46,591 nucleotides of DNA. Origin: Mycobacterium sp. E787 (GTDB lineage Bacteria > Actinomycetota > Actinomycetes > Mycobacteriales > Mycobacteriaceae). The notes under the pieces were generated by a model, which saw only the letters and a program-made list of their open reading frames with translations, was not told the DNA's origin and made no database searches. The translations under genes and the position numbers were made by a program. The stretch covers positions 1 to 46,591 of the forward strand of contig NZ_LZKL01000071.1 of NCBI RefSeq assembly GCF_001668725.1, written 5' to 3'. Below are positions 17,113-24,459 of this stretch, one piece after another. Position 1 is the first letter of the stretch; the number at the start of each line of letters is the position of its first letter.

Positions 17113-18060
17113 CTACCCCCCCGCCCCGGACGTCTGGTCCGGTTTGCCTTCCCGCAGTCGCGCCAACCAGCGCGAGGCCTCGTCCGCCGGCGGTGGCGGC
17201 ACCCCGACGGCCGACCCCGTCGGCCAGGAACCCAGATATCTCACATCGGCACAACGACGGTGCAACGCCTTGAGTGCCTCGGCGACGGCGCCGTCGTCGA
17301 CGTGGCCGACACAGTCGGCGAAGAACAGATAGGTTCCGAGTTCGGTTCTGGTCGGCCTGGACTCGATTCGGGTCAGGTCGATGCCCCGAATGCCGAATTC
17401 GGCCAGCGCGGACAGCAGCGCACCCGGCACGTTGTCGATCCGCAACACCACCGCGGTGCGATCGGCTCCGGTGCGGGCCGGGGGCGGACCCGGCAGGCCG
17501 ATCAGCACGAAGCGGGTGCGGGCGTTGGGTTCGTCGACGACGCCTTCGGCCAGGGCGGTCAGTCCCCAATGCGCGGCGGCCAGCGGGGAGGTCACCGCGG
17601 CGTCGGCCTGGCCCTCGGCCACCTGCCGCGCCGCGTCGGCGTTCGAGTACGCCGGCCGCAGCTCGACGCCCGGCAGCTGGGCCGCCATCCACTTGCGCAC
17701 CTGCGCCACCGCCACCGGGAAGGCGGCCAGCGTGCGCACGTCGCGCGCGCCCAGGCCCGGTTTGACGACGATGCTGAACGCCACATCGAGGGTGGTCTCG
17801 GCGAACACCTGCAGAGGCGAACCGATCGCCAGGCTGTCCAGCGTGGGGCTGACCGAGCCGTCGATCGAGTTCTCGATGGGCACGCACGCGTAATCGGCGT
17901 TGCCGTCGCGGACCGCGTTGAGCGCCGCCGGGGTGCTTTCGAGCGGGATCCGCCGCACGGGCCCCGGCTCCTGACCGGGCACCAGGCCGGCGGCGGTGAT
18001 TTGCAGGAGCGCCGCCTCGGTGAAGGTCCCTTCGGGACCGAGGTATGCGATGCGGACCAC
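17113..18060 (-). CDS. pheA: Prephenate dehydratase
   Basis: PheA converts prephenate to phenylpyruvate, the committed step to phenylalanine. The 315-residue protein has the PDT domain (IAYLGPEGTFTEAAL start, VPIENSIDGSV, TRFVLIG) and a C-terminal ACT regulatory domain (about 205-285). The ESRPTRTELG motif in the ACT domain is the usual phenylalanine feedback site. The start is GTG at 18060. It is the first gene of a two-gene unit with the histidine phosphatase and is divergent from the iron-regulated DUF2470 gene. Confidence 0.93.
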   Translation of the reverse strand: MVRIAYLGPEGTFTEAALLQITAAGLVPGQEPGPVRRIPLESTPAALNAVRDGNADYACVPIENSIDGSVSPTLDSLAIGSPLQVFAETTLDVAFSIVVKPGLGARDVRTLAAFPVAVAQVRKWMAAQLPGVELRPAYSNADAARQVAEGQADAAVTSPLAAAHWGLTALAEGVVDEPNARTRFVLIGLPGPPPARTGADRTAVVLRIDNVPGALLSALAEFGIRGIDLTRIESRPTRTELGTYLFFADCVGHVDDGAVAEALKALHRRCADVRYLGSWPTGSAVGVPPPPADEASRWLARLREGKPDQTSGAGG

Positions 18061-18118
18061 GCCCCAACCCTAACGGCGCTCGACGCCGCACGAACCTTGC
18101 GACGCGGGCGACCGTAAG

Positions 18119-18137
18119 TTAACTTAGGCTTACCTAA
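18119..18137. promoter_or_regulatory. IdeR iron box
   Basis: TTAACTTAGGCTTACCTAA matches 16 of 19 positions of the IdeR consensus palindrome TTAGGTTAGGCTAACCTAA. It ends 16 bases before the ATG of the DUF2470 gene, with the ribosome binding site GGAGGAGA in between. IdeR bound to Fe2+ should repress the gene when iron is plentiful. Rv3839 is a known IdeR target in M. tuberculosis. Confidence 0.85.
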
Positions 18138-18153
18138 TTAGCGGAGGAGAACT

Positions 18154-18942
18154 ATGGCACTGCCGAGCGGCCGGGCACCGACGACCCCGGAACGCATTCG
18201 CAGCGCCTGCGCGCGGGCCGGTGGCGCGCTGCTGGCCTTGGAAGGCGGGCCGGCGCGACGGGACCCGTTCGCTTCGCCGGTCCACCACCTGCTGCCCGAC
18301 GGTTCCTTTGCGCTGGCCATCCCCGTCGACGCCGGCGAACCCGTCGCCGGATCGCAGGCGCTGCTGGAGCTGACGGACTACGCCCCACTGCCGTTGCGGG
18401 AACCGGTGCGTTCCCTGGTGTGGGTGCGCGGCCGCCTGCAGCGGGTCCCGGCTGACGCCGTGACCGACACGCTTGACCGGATCGCCGCCGCGTACCCGAA
18501 CCCGGCGTTGCTGCAGGTCGAGACCCCGCGGTCGGGGCCGTCCGGCGGAGAGCCGCGGTACGCGCTGTTCCGGCTGGAGATCGCCTCCGTCGTCGTCACC
18601 GACGCCACCGGCGCCGAGCCCGTCAGCGTCGCGGACCTGCTCGCCGCCCGGCCCGACCCGTTCTGCGACGTCGAGGCGAGCCTGCTGTGGCACCTGGACA
18701 CCGTGCACAACGACGTGGTCGCGCGGCTGGTGTCGAAGCTGCCGGCGCCGCTGCGGCGGGGGCAGGTGCGCCCACTGGGGCTCGACCGGTACGGCATGCG
18801 GTTCCGCGTCGAAGCGACCGACGGCGACCACGACGTCCGGCTGCCTTTCCACAAGCCGGTGGACGACATGACCGGGCTGAGCCAGGCGATCCGGTTGCTG
18901 ATGGGTTGCCCGTTCATCAACGGACTACGAGCCCGCAGGTAG
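18154..18942 (+). CDS. Iron-repressed DUF2470 protein (Rv3839 ortholog), heme-utilisation-like
   Basis: This 262-residue protein has an N-terminal flavin-reductase-like split-barrel region and a C-terminal DUF2470 domain (LDTVHNDVV, FRVEATDG, RLPFHKPVDDM). DUF2470 is found at the C-terminus of HugZ-type heme-degrading proteins. A role in heme or iron handling is therefore likely but not proven. ATG at 18154 has GGAGGAGA just upstream. The IdeR box before it predicts induction under iron starvation. In M. tuberculosis the bacterioferritin gene bfrB follows nearby; here the LCP gene follows directly and bfrB is absent. Confidence 0.86.
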   Translation: MALPSGRAPTTPERIRSACARAGGALLALEGGPARRDPFASPVHHLLPDGSFALAIPVDAGEPVAGSQALLELTDYAPLPLREPVRSLVWVRGRLQRVPADAVTDTLDRIAAAYPNPALLQVETPRSGPSGGEPRYALFRLEIASVVVTDATGAEPVSVADLLAARPDPFCDVEASLLWHLDTVHNDVVARLVSKLPAPLRRGQVRPLGLDRYGMRFRVEATDGDHDVRLPFHKPVDDMTGLSQAIRLLMGCPFINGLRARR

Positions 18943-18960
18943 CCCGCGTACGTTAGCCGG

Positions 18961-20103
18961 GTGAACGGCGACCGAGCACCGCACCGGCGCGCGCCCCGAC
19001 CGCCGCGGAGGCCGGAGCCGCCGCAGGTGATCGCCCGGGCCGATCCGCCCACCGCACCGCTGCGACGCCCGGTGCCCACACCACCAGCGCCGAAGCCGCC
19101 GCCGCCCCCGAGGCCCGTCGGCCCGAGGGCGCGCCGCAACCGCCGCTGGGTCCGGGCGGTGGCGCTCACGACGTTGATCGGCGCGCTGCTCGCCGGCGTC
19201 GGTGTCGTGGCCGGGGCGGCTTGGTTCGACGCCGAGCTGCACCGCGAACAGGCGCTGACCGACTATCCCGACCGGCCCGCGGCGGGCCGCGGCACGAATT
19301 GGCTGATCGTCGGCTCCGACAGCAGGCAAGGCCTCACCGCCGAGCAGCAGCGCGACCTGGCCACCGGCGGCGACGTCGGCAACGGTCGCACAGACACCAT
19401 CCTGCTGGTGCACGTGCCCGCGCCCGGATCGAGCACCCCGCCGACGGTGGTGTCGATCCCGCGGGACTCGTACGTACCGATCCCGGATCACGGCAAGGAC
19501 AAGATCAACGCCGCGTTCGCGATGGGCGGCGCGCCGCTGCTGACCCGGACGGCGGAGCAGGCCACCGGGCTGCGCCTCGACCACTACGTCGAGATCGGCT
19601 TCGGCGGCTTCGCCGGCCTCGTCGACGCGCTGGGCGGGATCACCGTGTGCCCGGCCGCGCCCATCGACGACCCGTTGGCCGGCATCGACCTGCCGGCCGG
19701 CTGCCAGAAACTCGCGGGCCGCGACGCCCTGGGCTACGTCCGGACGCGCGACACACCGCGCGCCGATCTGGATCGGATGGTCAACCAGCGCGAGTTCCTG
19801 TCGGCGCTGCTGCACCGCGCCACCAGCCCGGCGGTGTGGCTGAATCCCCTGCGCTGGTACTCGGTGCCGCGCGCGGCGGCCGACGCCATGACCGTCGACC
19901 GGGGCGACCATGTGTGGGATCTCGCCCGGCTCGGCTGGGCGCTGCACGGGTCCACGACCTCGATCACCGTTCCGATCGGCGAATTCACCGATAGCGACGT
20001 CGGCTCGGTGGTGGTGTGGAACCACCAGGTCGCCGGCAAGTTGTTCGACGCGCTCGCCACGGACGCGCCCGTGCCCGCCGCCGCCCTCGAGGGGCCGCGA
20101 TAG
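18961..20103 (+). CDS. LytR-CpsA-Psr (LCP) family protein, full-length Rv3840 homolog
   Basis: This 380-residue protein has a Pro/Arg-rich cytoplasmic N-terminus (about 1-62), a transmembrane helix at about 65-88, and an extracellular LCP domain. Key LCP residues are visible: GSDSR, GRTDTILLVHV, SIPRDSYV, KINAAF and the YVRTRD...DLDRMVNQREF segment that binds polyprenyl pyrophosphate. LCP proteins join arabinogalactan or related polymers to peptidoglycan. In H37Rv the annotated Rv3840 is much shorter (about 137 residues, from memory), so the M. tuberculosis version looks truncated. GTG at 18961 lies 18 bases after the DUF2470 gene. Confidence 0.88.
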   Translation: MNGDRAPHRRAPRPPRRPEPPQVIARADPPTAPLRRPVPTPPAPKPPPPPRPVGPRARRNRRWVRAVALTTLIGALLAGVGVVAGAAWFDAELHREQALTDYPDRPAAGRGTNWLIVGSDSRQGLTAEQQRDLATGGDVGNGRTDTILLVHVPAPGSSTPPTVVSIPRDSYVPIPDHGKDKINAAFAMGGAPLLTRTAEQATGLRLDHYVEIGFGGFAGLVDALGGITVCPAAPIDDPLAGIDLPAGCQKLAGRDALGYVRTRDTPRADLDRMVNQREFLSALLHRATSPAVWLNPLRWYSVPRAAADAMTVDRGDHVWDLARLGWALHGSTTSITVPIGEFTDSDVGSVVVWNHQVAGKLFDALATDAPVPAAALEGPR

Positions 20104-20108
20104 CGCGT

Positions 20109-20933
20109 CTAACCGCTGCCGTCCCCGGCCCGCGCGTTCTGCAACCACGCCTTGGTGCGACCTGGGTGATGGGTGGCGAGCCAGGCCACGCCGACGTCCC
20201 GGCAGAAGTCGATGTCCTCGTACTCGTCGACGTTCCAGCAGTAGACGGCCCTGCCCTGCGCGACGGCGCGGTCCACCAGTTGGGGATAGTCCTTCAACGT
20301 CGCCAACGAGGGTCCGACGGCGGTGGCGCCGACGGCGGTGGCCGCGCTGCTGGCAAGATAGCGAGCGGTCTTGCCGAGCAGCACCGTCGGCAGCAACGGC
20401 GCGGCTCGCCGGATCCGCCAGACCGCGGCCGCCGAGAACGACATCACCACGGCGCGGGACCGGTCGGCCGAGGCGGGCGCCGCGATGCCGAAACGATGCA
20501 ACGACGCGAGGAGCTTGCTTTCCACCAGGGAGCCGTAGCGCACCGGGTGCTTGGTTTCGATGAAGAGCTTCACCGGCCGGTGCCAGTCCAGAACCAGCGA
20601 CACCAGGGCGTCCAGGGTCAGCAGGCTGGTGTCGCCGTGCGTGCCGTCGGCGCGCCAGCTGTCGTGCCACGCACCATATTCGAGCTCGCGCAACTCGGCG
20701 AGCGTCATGGTGCTGACCAAACCGGCGCCCGTCGATGTCCGGTCCAGACGGCGGTCGTGCACGCAGACCAGGTGGCCGTCGCGGGTCAGGCGCACGTCGC
20801 ATTCCACGCCGTCGGCGCCCTGTTTGAGCGCGAGATCGTAGGCAGCCAGCGTGTGTTCGGGCCGAGCGGCCGAAGCCCCTCGATGGGCAACGACATAGGG
20901 ATGCCCGGCGAGCACCTCGTCGGCCCACGTCAT
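20109..20933 (-). CDS. glpQ1: Glycerophosphodiester phosphodiesterase
   Basis: GlpQ1 hydrolyses glycerophosphodiesters to glycerol 3-phosphate and an alcohol. The 274-residue length equals Rv3842c. GDPD motifs are present: VVAHRGAS with the catalytic His, PEHTLAAYDLAL, DGVECDVRLTRDGHLVCVHD with the metal-binding Glu/Asp and second His, and a C-terminal CWNVDE. ATG at 20933 gives the known length; an in-frame start 36 bases further upstream would overlap the upstream gene. There is no signal peptide. The gene converges on the LCP gene with a 5-base gap and follows the zinc-ribbon membrane gene by 4 bases. Confidence 0.93.
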   Translation of the reverse strand: MTWADEVLAGHPYVVAHRGASAARPEHTLAAYDLALKQGADGVECDVRLTRDGHLVCVHDRRLDRTSTGAGLVSTMTLAELRELEYGAWHDSWRADGTHGDTSLLTLDALVSLVLDWHRPVKLFIETKHPVRYGSLVESKLLASLHRFGIAAPASADRSRAVVMSFSAAAVWRIRRAAPLLPTVLLGKTARYLASSAATAVGATAVGPSLATLKDYPQLVDRAVAQGRAVYCWNVDEYEDIDFCRDVGVAWLATHHPGRTKAWLQNARAGDGSG

Positions 20934-20937
20934 ATCC

Positions 20938-21987
20938 CTATGCTGCCGGTTCCTGCCCCTCCAGCTCAACCGGACCGCCGGATGCGCGGCCGGCGCCGCG
21001 GTCCGGGCCGTCCCGCTCGACCACCACCCAACGGTGCGCGGGCCGCTGCACCGGTTTGCGCTCGAAGCCCTCGAACACCCGGGCGACCGCGGCCACCGTG
21101 ACGGCGGCGAGCAGATAGGCGAACACCATCAACACGGTGTTGTTGGCGATGCCCTGGGCATCAGTGGCGAAGCCGGTGAAGATGGCGAAGATCGAGACCA
21201 GGTAGCTGAAGACCCACGCGATCCACCACTCGAGGATCGGCCGTCGCAGCCGCGCGTAGTGCTCCTCGACGGTTGCCAGCTCGATGACGTACACGGGAGC
21301 CCACAGCAGGTTTGCCAGCGGCACCACGCATCCGGCCCACAACGCGCGAACGGAACGCGACTCCGGCAGGCCGTGATGGGCGAAGACCGCGGCCCTGCGT
21401 GCGATCAGCCACCGGATCAACATCACGCCGGAGGTGAACACCGCCGCGATCGCCCCCACGCTGGCCAGCACCCCGATCCAATCCGCGACGATGGCCACGA
21501 CCGAATTCAGCAGCGTGTTCCGGTTGAACACCAACAGCGCGTATCTCACGACATACACCAGGGCGGCCATGCTGAGGATCAGCACGGTCAGGAACAGCGT
21601 GGTCCGCAAGACCGGCGCGGAAGGCCCGGTCTGGGAAGGCTTTTCGGCCGCCGTCGGGGTCTGCTCAACGCGGTCGGCCAAACCCCAGCGCGGAATCACG
21701 GCGTAGCGCGGGGTGGGGCCCAGGGACCGGTGACCTCGGCGCGGAGGCGGCGCTGCGCCCGGGCGCACCGCGATCCACCGGAAGCCCGGCGGCAACCGCG
21801 GCGCGCTGCGCTGCCAGCCGGGGCCCGCGGGTCCGGCGGTCTGCCCGGCCGGTGCGTTCCATCGCGGGTCTGCCACCGGCATGTCGGGCAGAGGAGCCAT
21901 CAGCGCCCCGCGGCAGCGGGGACACCAGTCACGTCGCCGCTCGCGCACGTTCCACCGCGTGCCGCACTGGGAGCACACCTGGATCAC
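20938..21987 (-). CDS. Zinc-ribbon membrane protein, DUF4328-like (Rv3843c ortholog)
   Basis: This 349-residue protein starts with a zinc ribbon: Cys5-x2-Cys8 and Cys22-x2-Cys25. A Pro-rich linker to about residue 125 follows, then four or five membrane segments between about 128 and 310, and a charged tail ending in a Glu/Gly stretch. GTG at 21987 places the ribbon at the N-terminus. It is the first gene of a two-gene unit with glpQ1. Function is unknown. Confidence 0.83.
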   Translation of the reverse strand: MIQVCSQCGTRWNVRERRRDWCPRCRGALMAPLPDMPVADPRWNAPAGQTAGPAGPGWQRSAPRLPPGFRWIAVRPGAAPPPRRGHRSLGPTPRYAVIPRWGLADRVEQTPTAAEKPSQTGPSAPVLRTTLFLTVLILSMAALVYVVRYALLVFNRNTLLNSVVAIVADWIGVLASVGAIAAVFTSGVMLIRWLIARRAAVFAHHGLPESRSVRALWAGCVVPLANLLWAPVYVIELATVEEHYARLRRPILEWWIAWVFSYLVSIFAIFTGFATDAQGIANNTVLMVFAYLLAAVTVAAVARVFEGFERKPVQRPAHRWVVVERDGPDRGAGRASGGPVELEGQEPAA

Positions 21988-22162
21988 CGGACCAGCCTAG
22001 CCCCGGCGACGAGGCGGGCCGCGGTAAGCGGCCCGGTGAGAAGCGGGGCAATCCGGCACCGCCCCGGCTTGGCGGCGGTCCGCGCTAAGCGACGAGGCGG
22101 CCCGCGGTGTGCGGCGCGGGCCCGCGCATCCGGCGGTCCGGCAACCCAACACTTTCTCAGGG

Positions 22163-22260
22163 CTATCCACAGTTTGCACAGGTTTATCCACAGTTGCTGA
22201 GCGGGTAGCCACCGCATCAACACAGCCTCTTCGAGTCACCCGGTCCGCAACTGTGGATAA
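22163..22260. promoter_or_regulatory. Cluster of DnaA-box-like nonamers outside oriC
   Basis: Three DnaA-box-like nonamers lie within 98 bases: CTATCCACA (22163-22171), TTATCCACA (22184-22192) and, on the reverse strand, TTATCCACA (22252-22260). TTATCCACA is the classic bacterial DnaA box; the mycobacterial oriC consensus is TT(G/C)TCCACA, from memory. No dnaA or dnaN gene is nearby, so this is not the replication origin itself. Confidence 0.5.
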
Positions 22261-22490
22261 CCCCCGGGTGGTACGGCTGTACCATAAACAGCCCTAACTG
22301 GTACACGAGCGAAATGAATTGCCTCGCTAACTGCTCGCAGCTGAGCCCGCCGGGACACCTGACACCGGCCGGATCCCGCCTACGTCGGTGTCGCGCGGCA
22401 ATCTCCGGAAACCCCGCGCCGGCGCGCCGTCAGCCAGCGCATTTTCCAACCTCGGCGCGAGGGGTTATGATCACCGTCACGAAAAATCGT

Positions 22491-22506
22491 TGTGACTCAC
22501 CTCACT
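22491..22506. promoter_or_regulatory. Possible CRP (cAMP receptor) binding site
   Basis: TGTGACTCACCTCACT matches the CRP consensus TGTGA-N6-TCACA at 9 of 10 defined positions. It lies 34 bases upstream of the 51-residue mini-protein gene at 22541. Binding is untested. Confidence 0.35.
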
Positions 22507-22540
22507 CGAGCGGGGTGGGCTTGCAGGTGAAAGGCGCTTG

Positions 22541-22696
22541 ATGGCCACGCATTCGTTCGGTCCGGGTTCGCCGGCCGCGTCGAACTCGTATTCCGGCTCG
22601 CCTGCCTGTAACCACAGCTATAGCGTCGCCGCCCTTCGCGCCGCCCTGATTGCGCTGGCGTTGCTCGCGGTTCTCGCCATCATCATCCTGTACTGA
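22541..22696 (+). CDS. Tail-anchored 51-residue membrane mini-protein
   Basis: The reading frame ATG (22541) to TGA (22694-22696) encodes 51 residues. The first 27 are Ser/Gly/Pro/Asn-rich with a single Cys, and the last 23 form an uninterrupted hydrophobic helix (ALRAALIALALLAVLAIIIL) ending in Tyr. An AAAGG ribosome-binding site stands 7 bases before the ATG. This layout suggests a C-tail-anchored or small bitopic membrane protein. It is too short for most gene callers. It lies 151 bases upstream of sodA on the same strand. Function unknown. Confidence 0.55.
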   Translation: MATHSFGPGSPAASNSYSGSPACNHSYSVAALRAALIALALLAVLAIIILY

Positions 22697-22847
22697 CACT
22701 CACACCCCGGCGGGTATCCCCTCACGGCGGTCGTCCTTGCGGCGCGCGCGCGCATGGAGCAGGGTTGATTATGGCTGGCCGCCGCGTGGCAGCCCCGCGC
22801 GATGAGCGTCCGATCATCACCAACGATGCACCGAAGAAAGGAATGCT

Positions 22848-23471
22848 GTGGCTGTATACACCCTGCCCGACTTGGACTGGGACTTTGGAGCGCTGGAACC
22901 GCACATCTCCGGCCAGATCAACGAACTGCACCACGACAAGCACCACGCCACCTACGTCAAGGGTGCCAACGACGCCCTGGAGAAGCTGGAGGAGGCACGC
23001 GCCAAGGAGGACCACTCGGCGGTGCTCCTGAACGAGAAGAACCTGGCGTTCAACCTCGCCGGCCACGTCAACCACAGCATCTGGTGGAAGAACCTGTCCC
23101 CCAACGGCGGCGACAAGCCGACCGGTGAGCTCGCCGCGGCCATCGACGACGCCTTCGGTTCTTTCGACAAGTTCCGTGCGCAGTTCCACGCCGCCGCCAC
23201 CACCGTGCAGGGTTCGGGCTGGGCGGCGCTCGGCTGGGACAGCCTCGCTCAGAAGCTGCTGATTTTCCAGGTGTACGACCACCAATCCAATTTCCCGCTC
23301 GGAATCGTGCCGCTGCTGCTGCTCGACATGTGGGAGCACGCGTTCTACCTGCAGTACAAGAACGTCAAGGTCGACTTCGCCAAGGCCTTCTGGAACGTCG
23401 TCAACTGGGCGGACGTGCAGGACCGTTACGCGGCCGCGACATCAAAAACTCAGGGATTGATTTTCGGCTGA
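22848..23471 (+). CDS. sodA: Superoxide dismutase [Fe], SodA
   Basis: SodA converts superoxide to oxygen and hydrogen peroxide. The 207-residue sequence is the M. tuberculosis type, with metal ligands His28, His76, Asp160 ([11 protein letters not shown]) and His164. His145 (VYDHQ), a residue known to influence Fe/Mn choice, is present as in the Fe enzyme. There is no signal peptide; in pathogenic mycobacteria export depends on SecA2. GTG at 22848 follows AAAGGAA. Residue 3 is Val, where Glu is usual. The gene appears to be its own unit, closed by a strong hairpin at 23488-23522. Confidence 0.96.
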   Translation: MAVYTLPDLDWDFGALEPHISGQINELHHDKHHATYVKGANDALEKLEEARAKEDHSAVLLNEKNLAFNLAGHVNHSIWWKNLSPNGGDKPTGELAAAIDDAFGSFDKFRAQFHAAATTVQGSGWAALGWDSLAQKLLIFQVYDHQSNFPLGIVPLLLLDMWEHAFYLQYKNVKVDFAKAFWNVVNWADVQDRYAAATSKTQGLIFG

Positions 23472-23487
23472 AACCGTCTTTTTCCAG

Positions 23488-23522
23488 GCTGGGGCGTCAC
23501 GCGTATCGCGTGGCGCCCCAGC
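23488..23522 (+). terminator. Hairpin terminator after sodA
   Basis: A 16-pair stem with a single T-G wobble (left arm 23488-23503, right arm 23507-23522, three-base loop TAT) lies 16 bases after the sodA stop. There is no long T run after it, as is common for mycobacterial I-shaped terminators. A second perfect palindrome, TTTGCGC-T-GCGCAAA (23525-23539), follows at once. Confidence 0.8.
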
Positions 23523-23668
23523 TGTTTGCGCTGCGCAAAATCGGGGCATCTTGAGAACATGTGCGTCAGTGGCCGTGTCGGGTTGCACGGCGCCTAACCC
23601 GCAGGCATGCTTAATCATTCGAGCTACCAGTGTGGTTAGGCGAAGCCAGGCGTCACACGGAGGTCGAG

Positions 23669-24202
23669 ATGGAAGCTGGGTCCGACCGCCCCATCGGGGT
23701 TTCCCCCTTCCATGCCCGCGGTGCCCTGAAAGGGTTTGTCATCTCGGGGCGTTGGCCGGATTCGACGAAAGAGTGGGCCCAGCTCCTGATGGTCGCGGTC
23801 AGGGTCGCGTCGTTGCCCGGATTGCTTTCCACCACAACGGTCTTCGGGGCGCGCGAGGAGTTGCCCGACGAGCCCGAGCCCGGCACCGTCGGCCTGGTGC
23901 TGGCCGAGGGCACTGTCTTTGGTGAATCGGCAATCCAGCCAGGGTATTTCGCCGACCATCAACCGCCCGCGCTGCTGATGCTGCATCCGCCGTCGGAAAC
24001 CATGCCCTCGTTGCCGGAGTGCACCGGGGCCGCGTCCGGGTGCGTTCTGCTGCCGGGGCTCCCGTATCTGGGATTGGAGCACCGGGCCGCGTGGGTCGAA
24101 GCGGAGGCGGACGGGACGATCACCTCGATGGTGAGCCGCGTCGGCGTCGACCCGATCAGCCACCCCGACACGGCGATACTGGCTATGCTGCTTGCCGCGT
24201 AA
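23669..24202 (+). CDS. Conserved mycobacterial protein (Rv3847 ortholog)
   Basis: This 177-residue protein has the same length as Rv3847 and a closely similar N-terminus (MEAGSDRPIGVSPFHARG). ATG at 23669 follows GGAGG and is preferred to an in-frame start 39 bases upstream. No membrane segment or catalytic motif is visible; the protein alternates hydrophobic strands with acidic loops and has a short hydrophobic C-terminus. Function is unknown. The conserved place between sodA and the Mn exporter may mean a link to metal or redox control, which is only a guess. Confidence 0.82.
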   Translation: MEAGSDRPIGVSPFHARGALKGFVISGRWPDSTKEWAQLLMVAVRVASLPGLLSTTTVFGAREELPDEPEPGTVGLVLAEGTVFGESAIQPGYFADHQPPALLMLHPPSETMPSLPECTGAASGCVLLPGLPYLGLEHRAAWVEAEADGTITSMVSRVGVDPISHPDTAILAMLLAA

Positions 24203-24304
24203 GGGAATTCAAACGCGCTGATTCGGACGGCGAATCTACAGATACGGGCGTCCGAACTTGCCCGGTCGCCTGGCGCGCGGCCTCCCCACCCGTTAGCGTT
24301 GGCA

Positions 24305-24410
24305 CCGTTAGCGAAGGGGAGTAGCCCCGAATCGCCGAGTCGACACACTGGCGCACAGCCCGGCCGGCGAACCGATCCCGACAGGGGCGGTGGGCGAGAC
24401 CTTCGACCGG
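24305..24410 (+). ncRNA. Mn2+ riboswitch, yybP-ykoY family
   Basis: The 5' leader of the GDT1-type gene begins with CGAAGGGGAGTAGC (24312-24325), the hallmark P1/L1 sequence of yybP-ykoY riboswitches. It closes with GCGAGACCTTCG (24394-24405). GAAGG pairs with CCTTC to form P1, and the GGGGAGTAG and GCGAGACC loops are the conserved Mn2+ docking elements. The P1 3' strand GACCTTCGAC is also complementary to GTCGAAAGGTC (24442-24452), which contains the ribosome binding site. Mn2+ would lock P1 and free the ribosome binding site, giving an ON switch. The downstream gene fits a Mn exporter. Fine secondary structure was not computed. Confidence 0.85.
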
Positions 24411-24459
24411 GTCCGGTGACCGATGCGGTCACGGACGACGTGTCGAAAGGTCGCCCGCC

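Larger units (their letters stand above)
21988..22540. other. Non-coding stretch with DnaA-box-like sites and palindromes
   Basis: This gap of about 550 bases has no convincing gene. It holds two exact TTATCCACA nonamers in opposite orientation (22184-22192 and 22252-22260) and one near match, CTATCCACA (22163-22171). GGTAC-GGCT-GTACC follows at 22270-22283, overlapping a GGCTGT/ACAGCC hairpin (22275-22293). Further on are GTCAC/GTGAC arms at 22476-22496 and a CRP-like site at 22491-22506. In H37Rv this position holds the Rv3844 transposase and Rv3845; neither is recognisable here. Confidence 0.6.

Noticed and set aside
22163..22260. Replication origin oriC
   Set aside because: Only three boxes, no dnaA or dnaN beside them and no clear A/T-rich unwinding element; kept only as a DnaA-box-like cluster.
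22314..22541. 75-codon frame in the gap before sodA
   Set aside because: No ribosome binding site, mixed composition, and it crosses the palindromes and the CRP-like site.
21988..22847. Insertion sequence like Rv3844 of H37Rv
   Set aside because: No transposase frame, terminal inverted repeats or target duplication found here.
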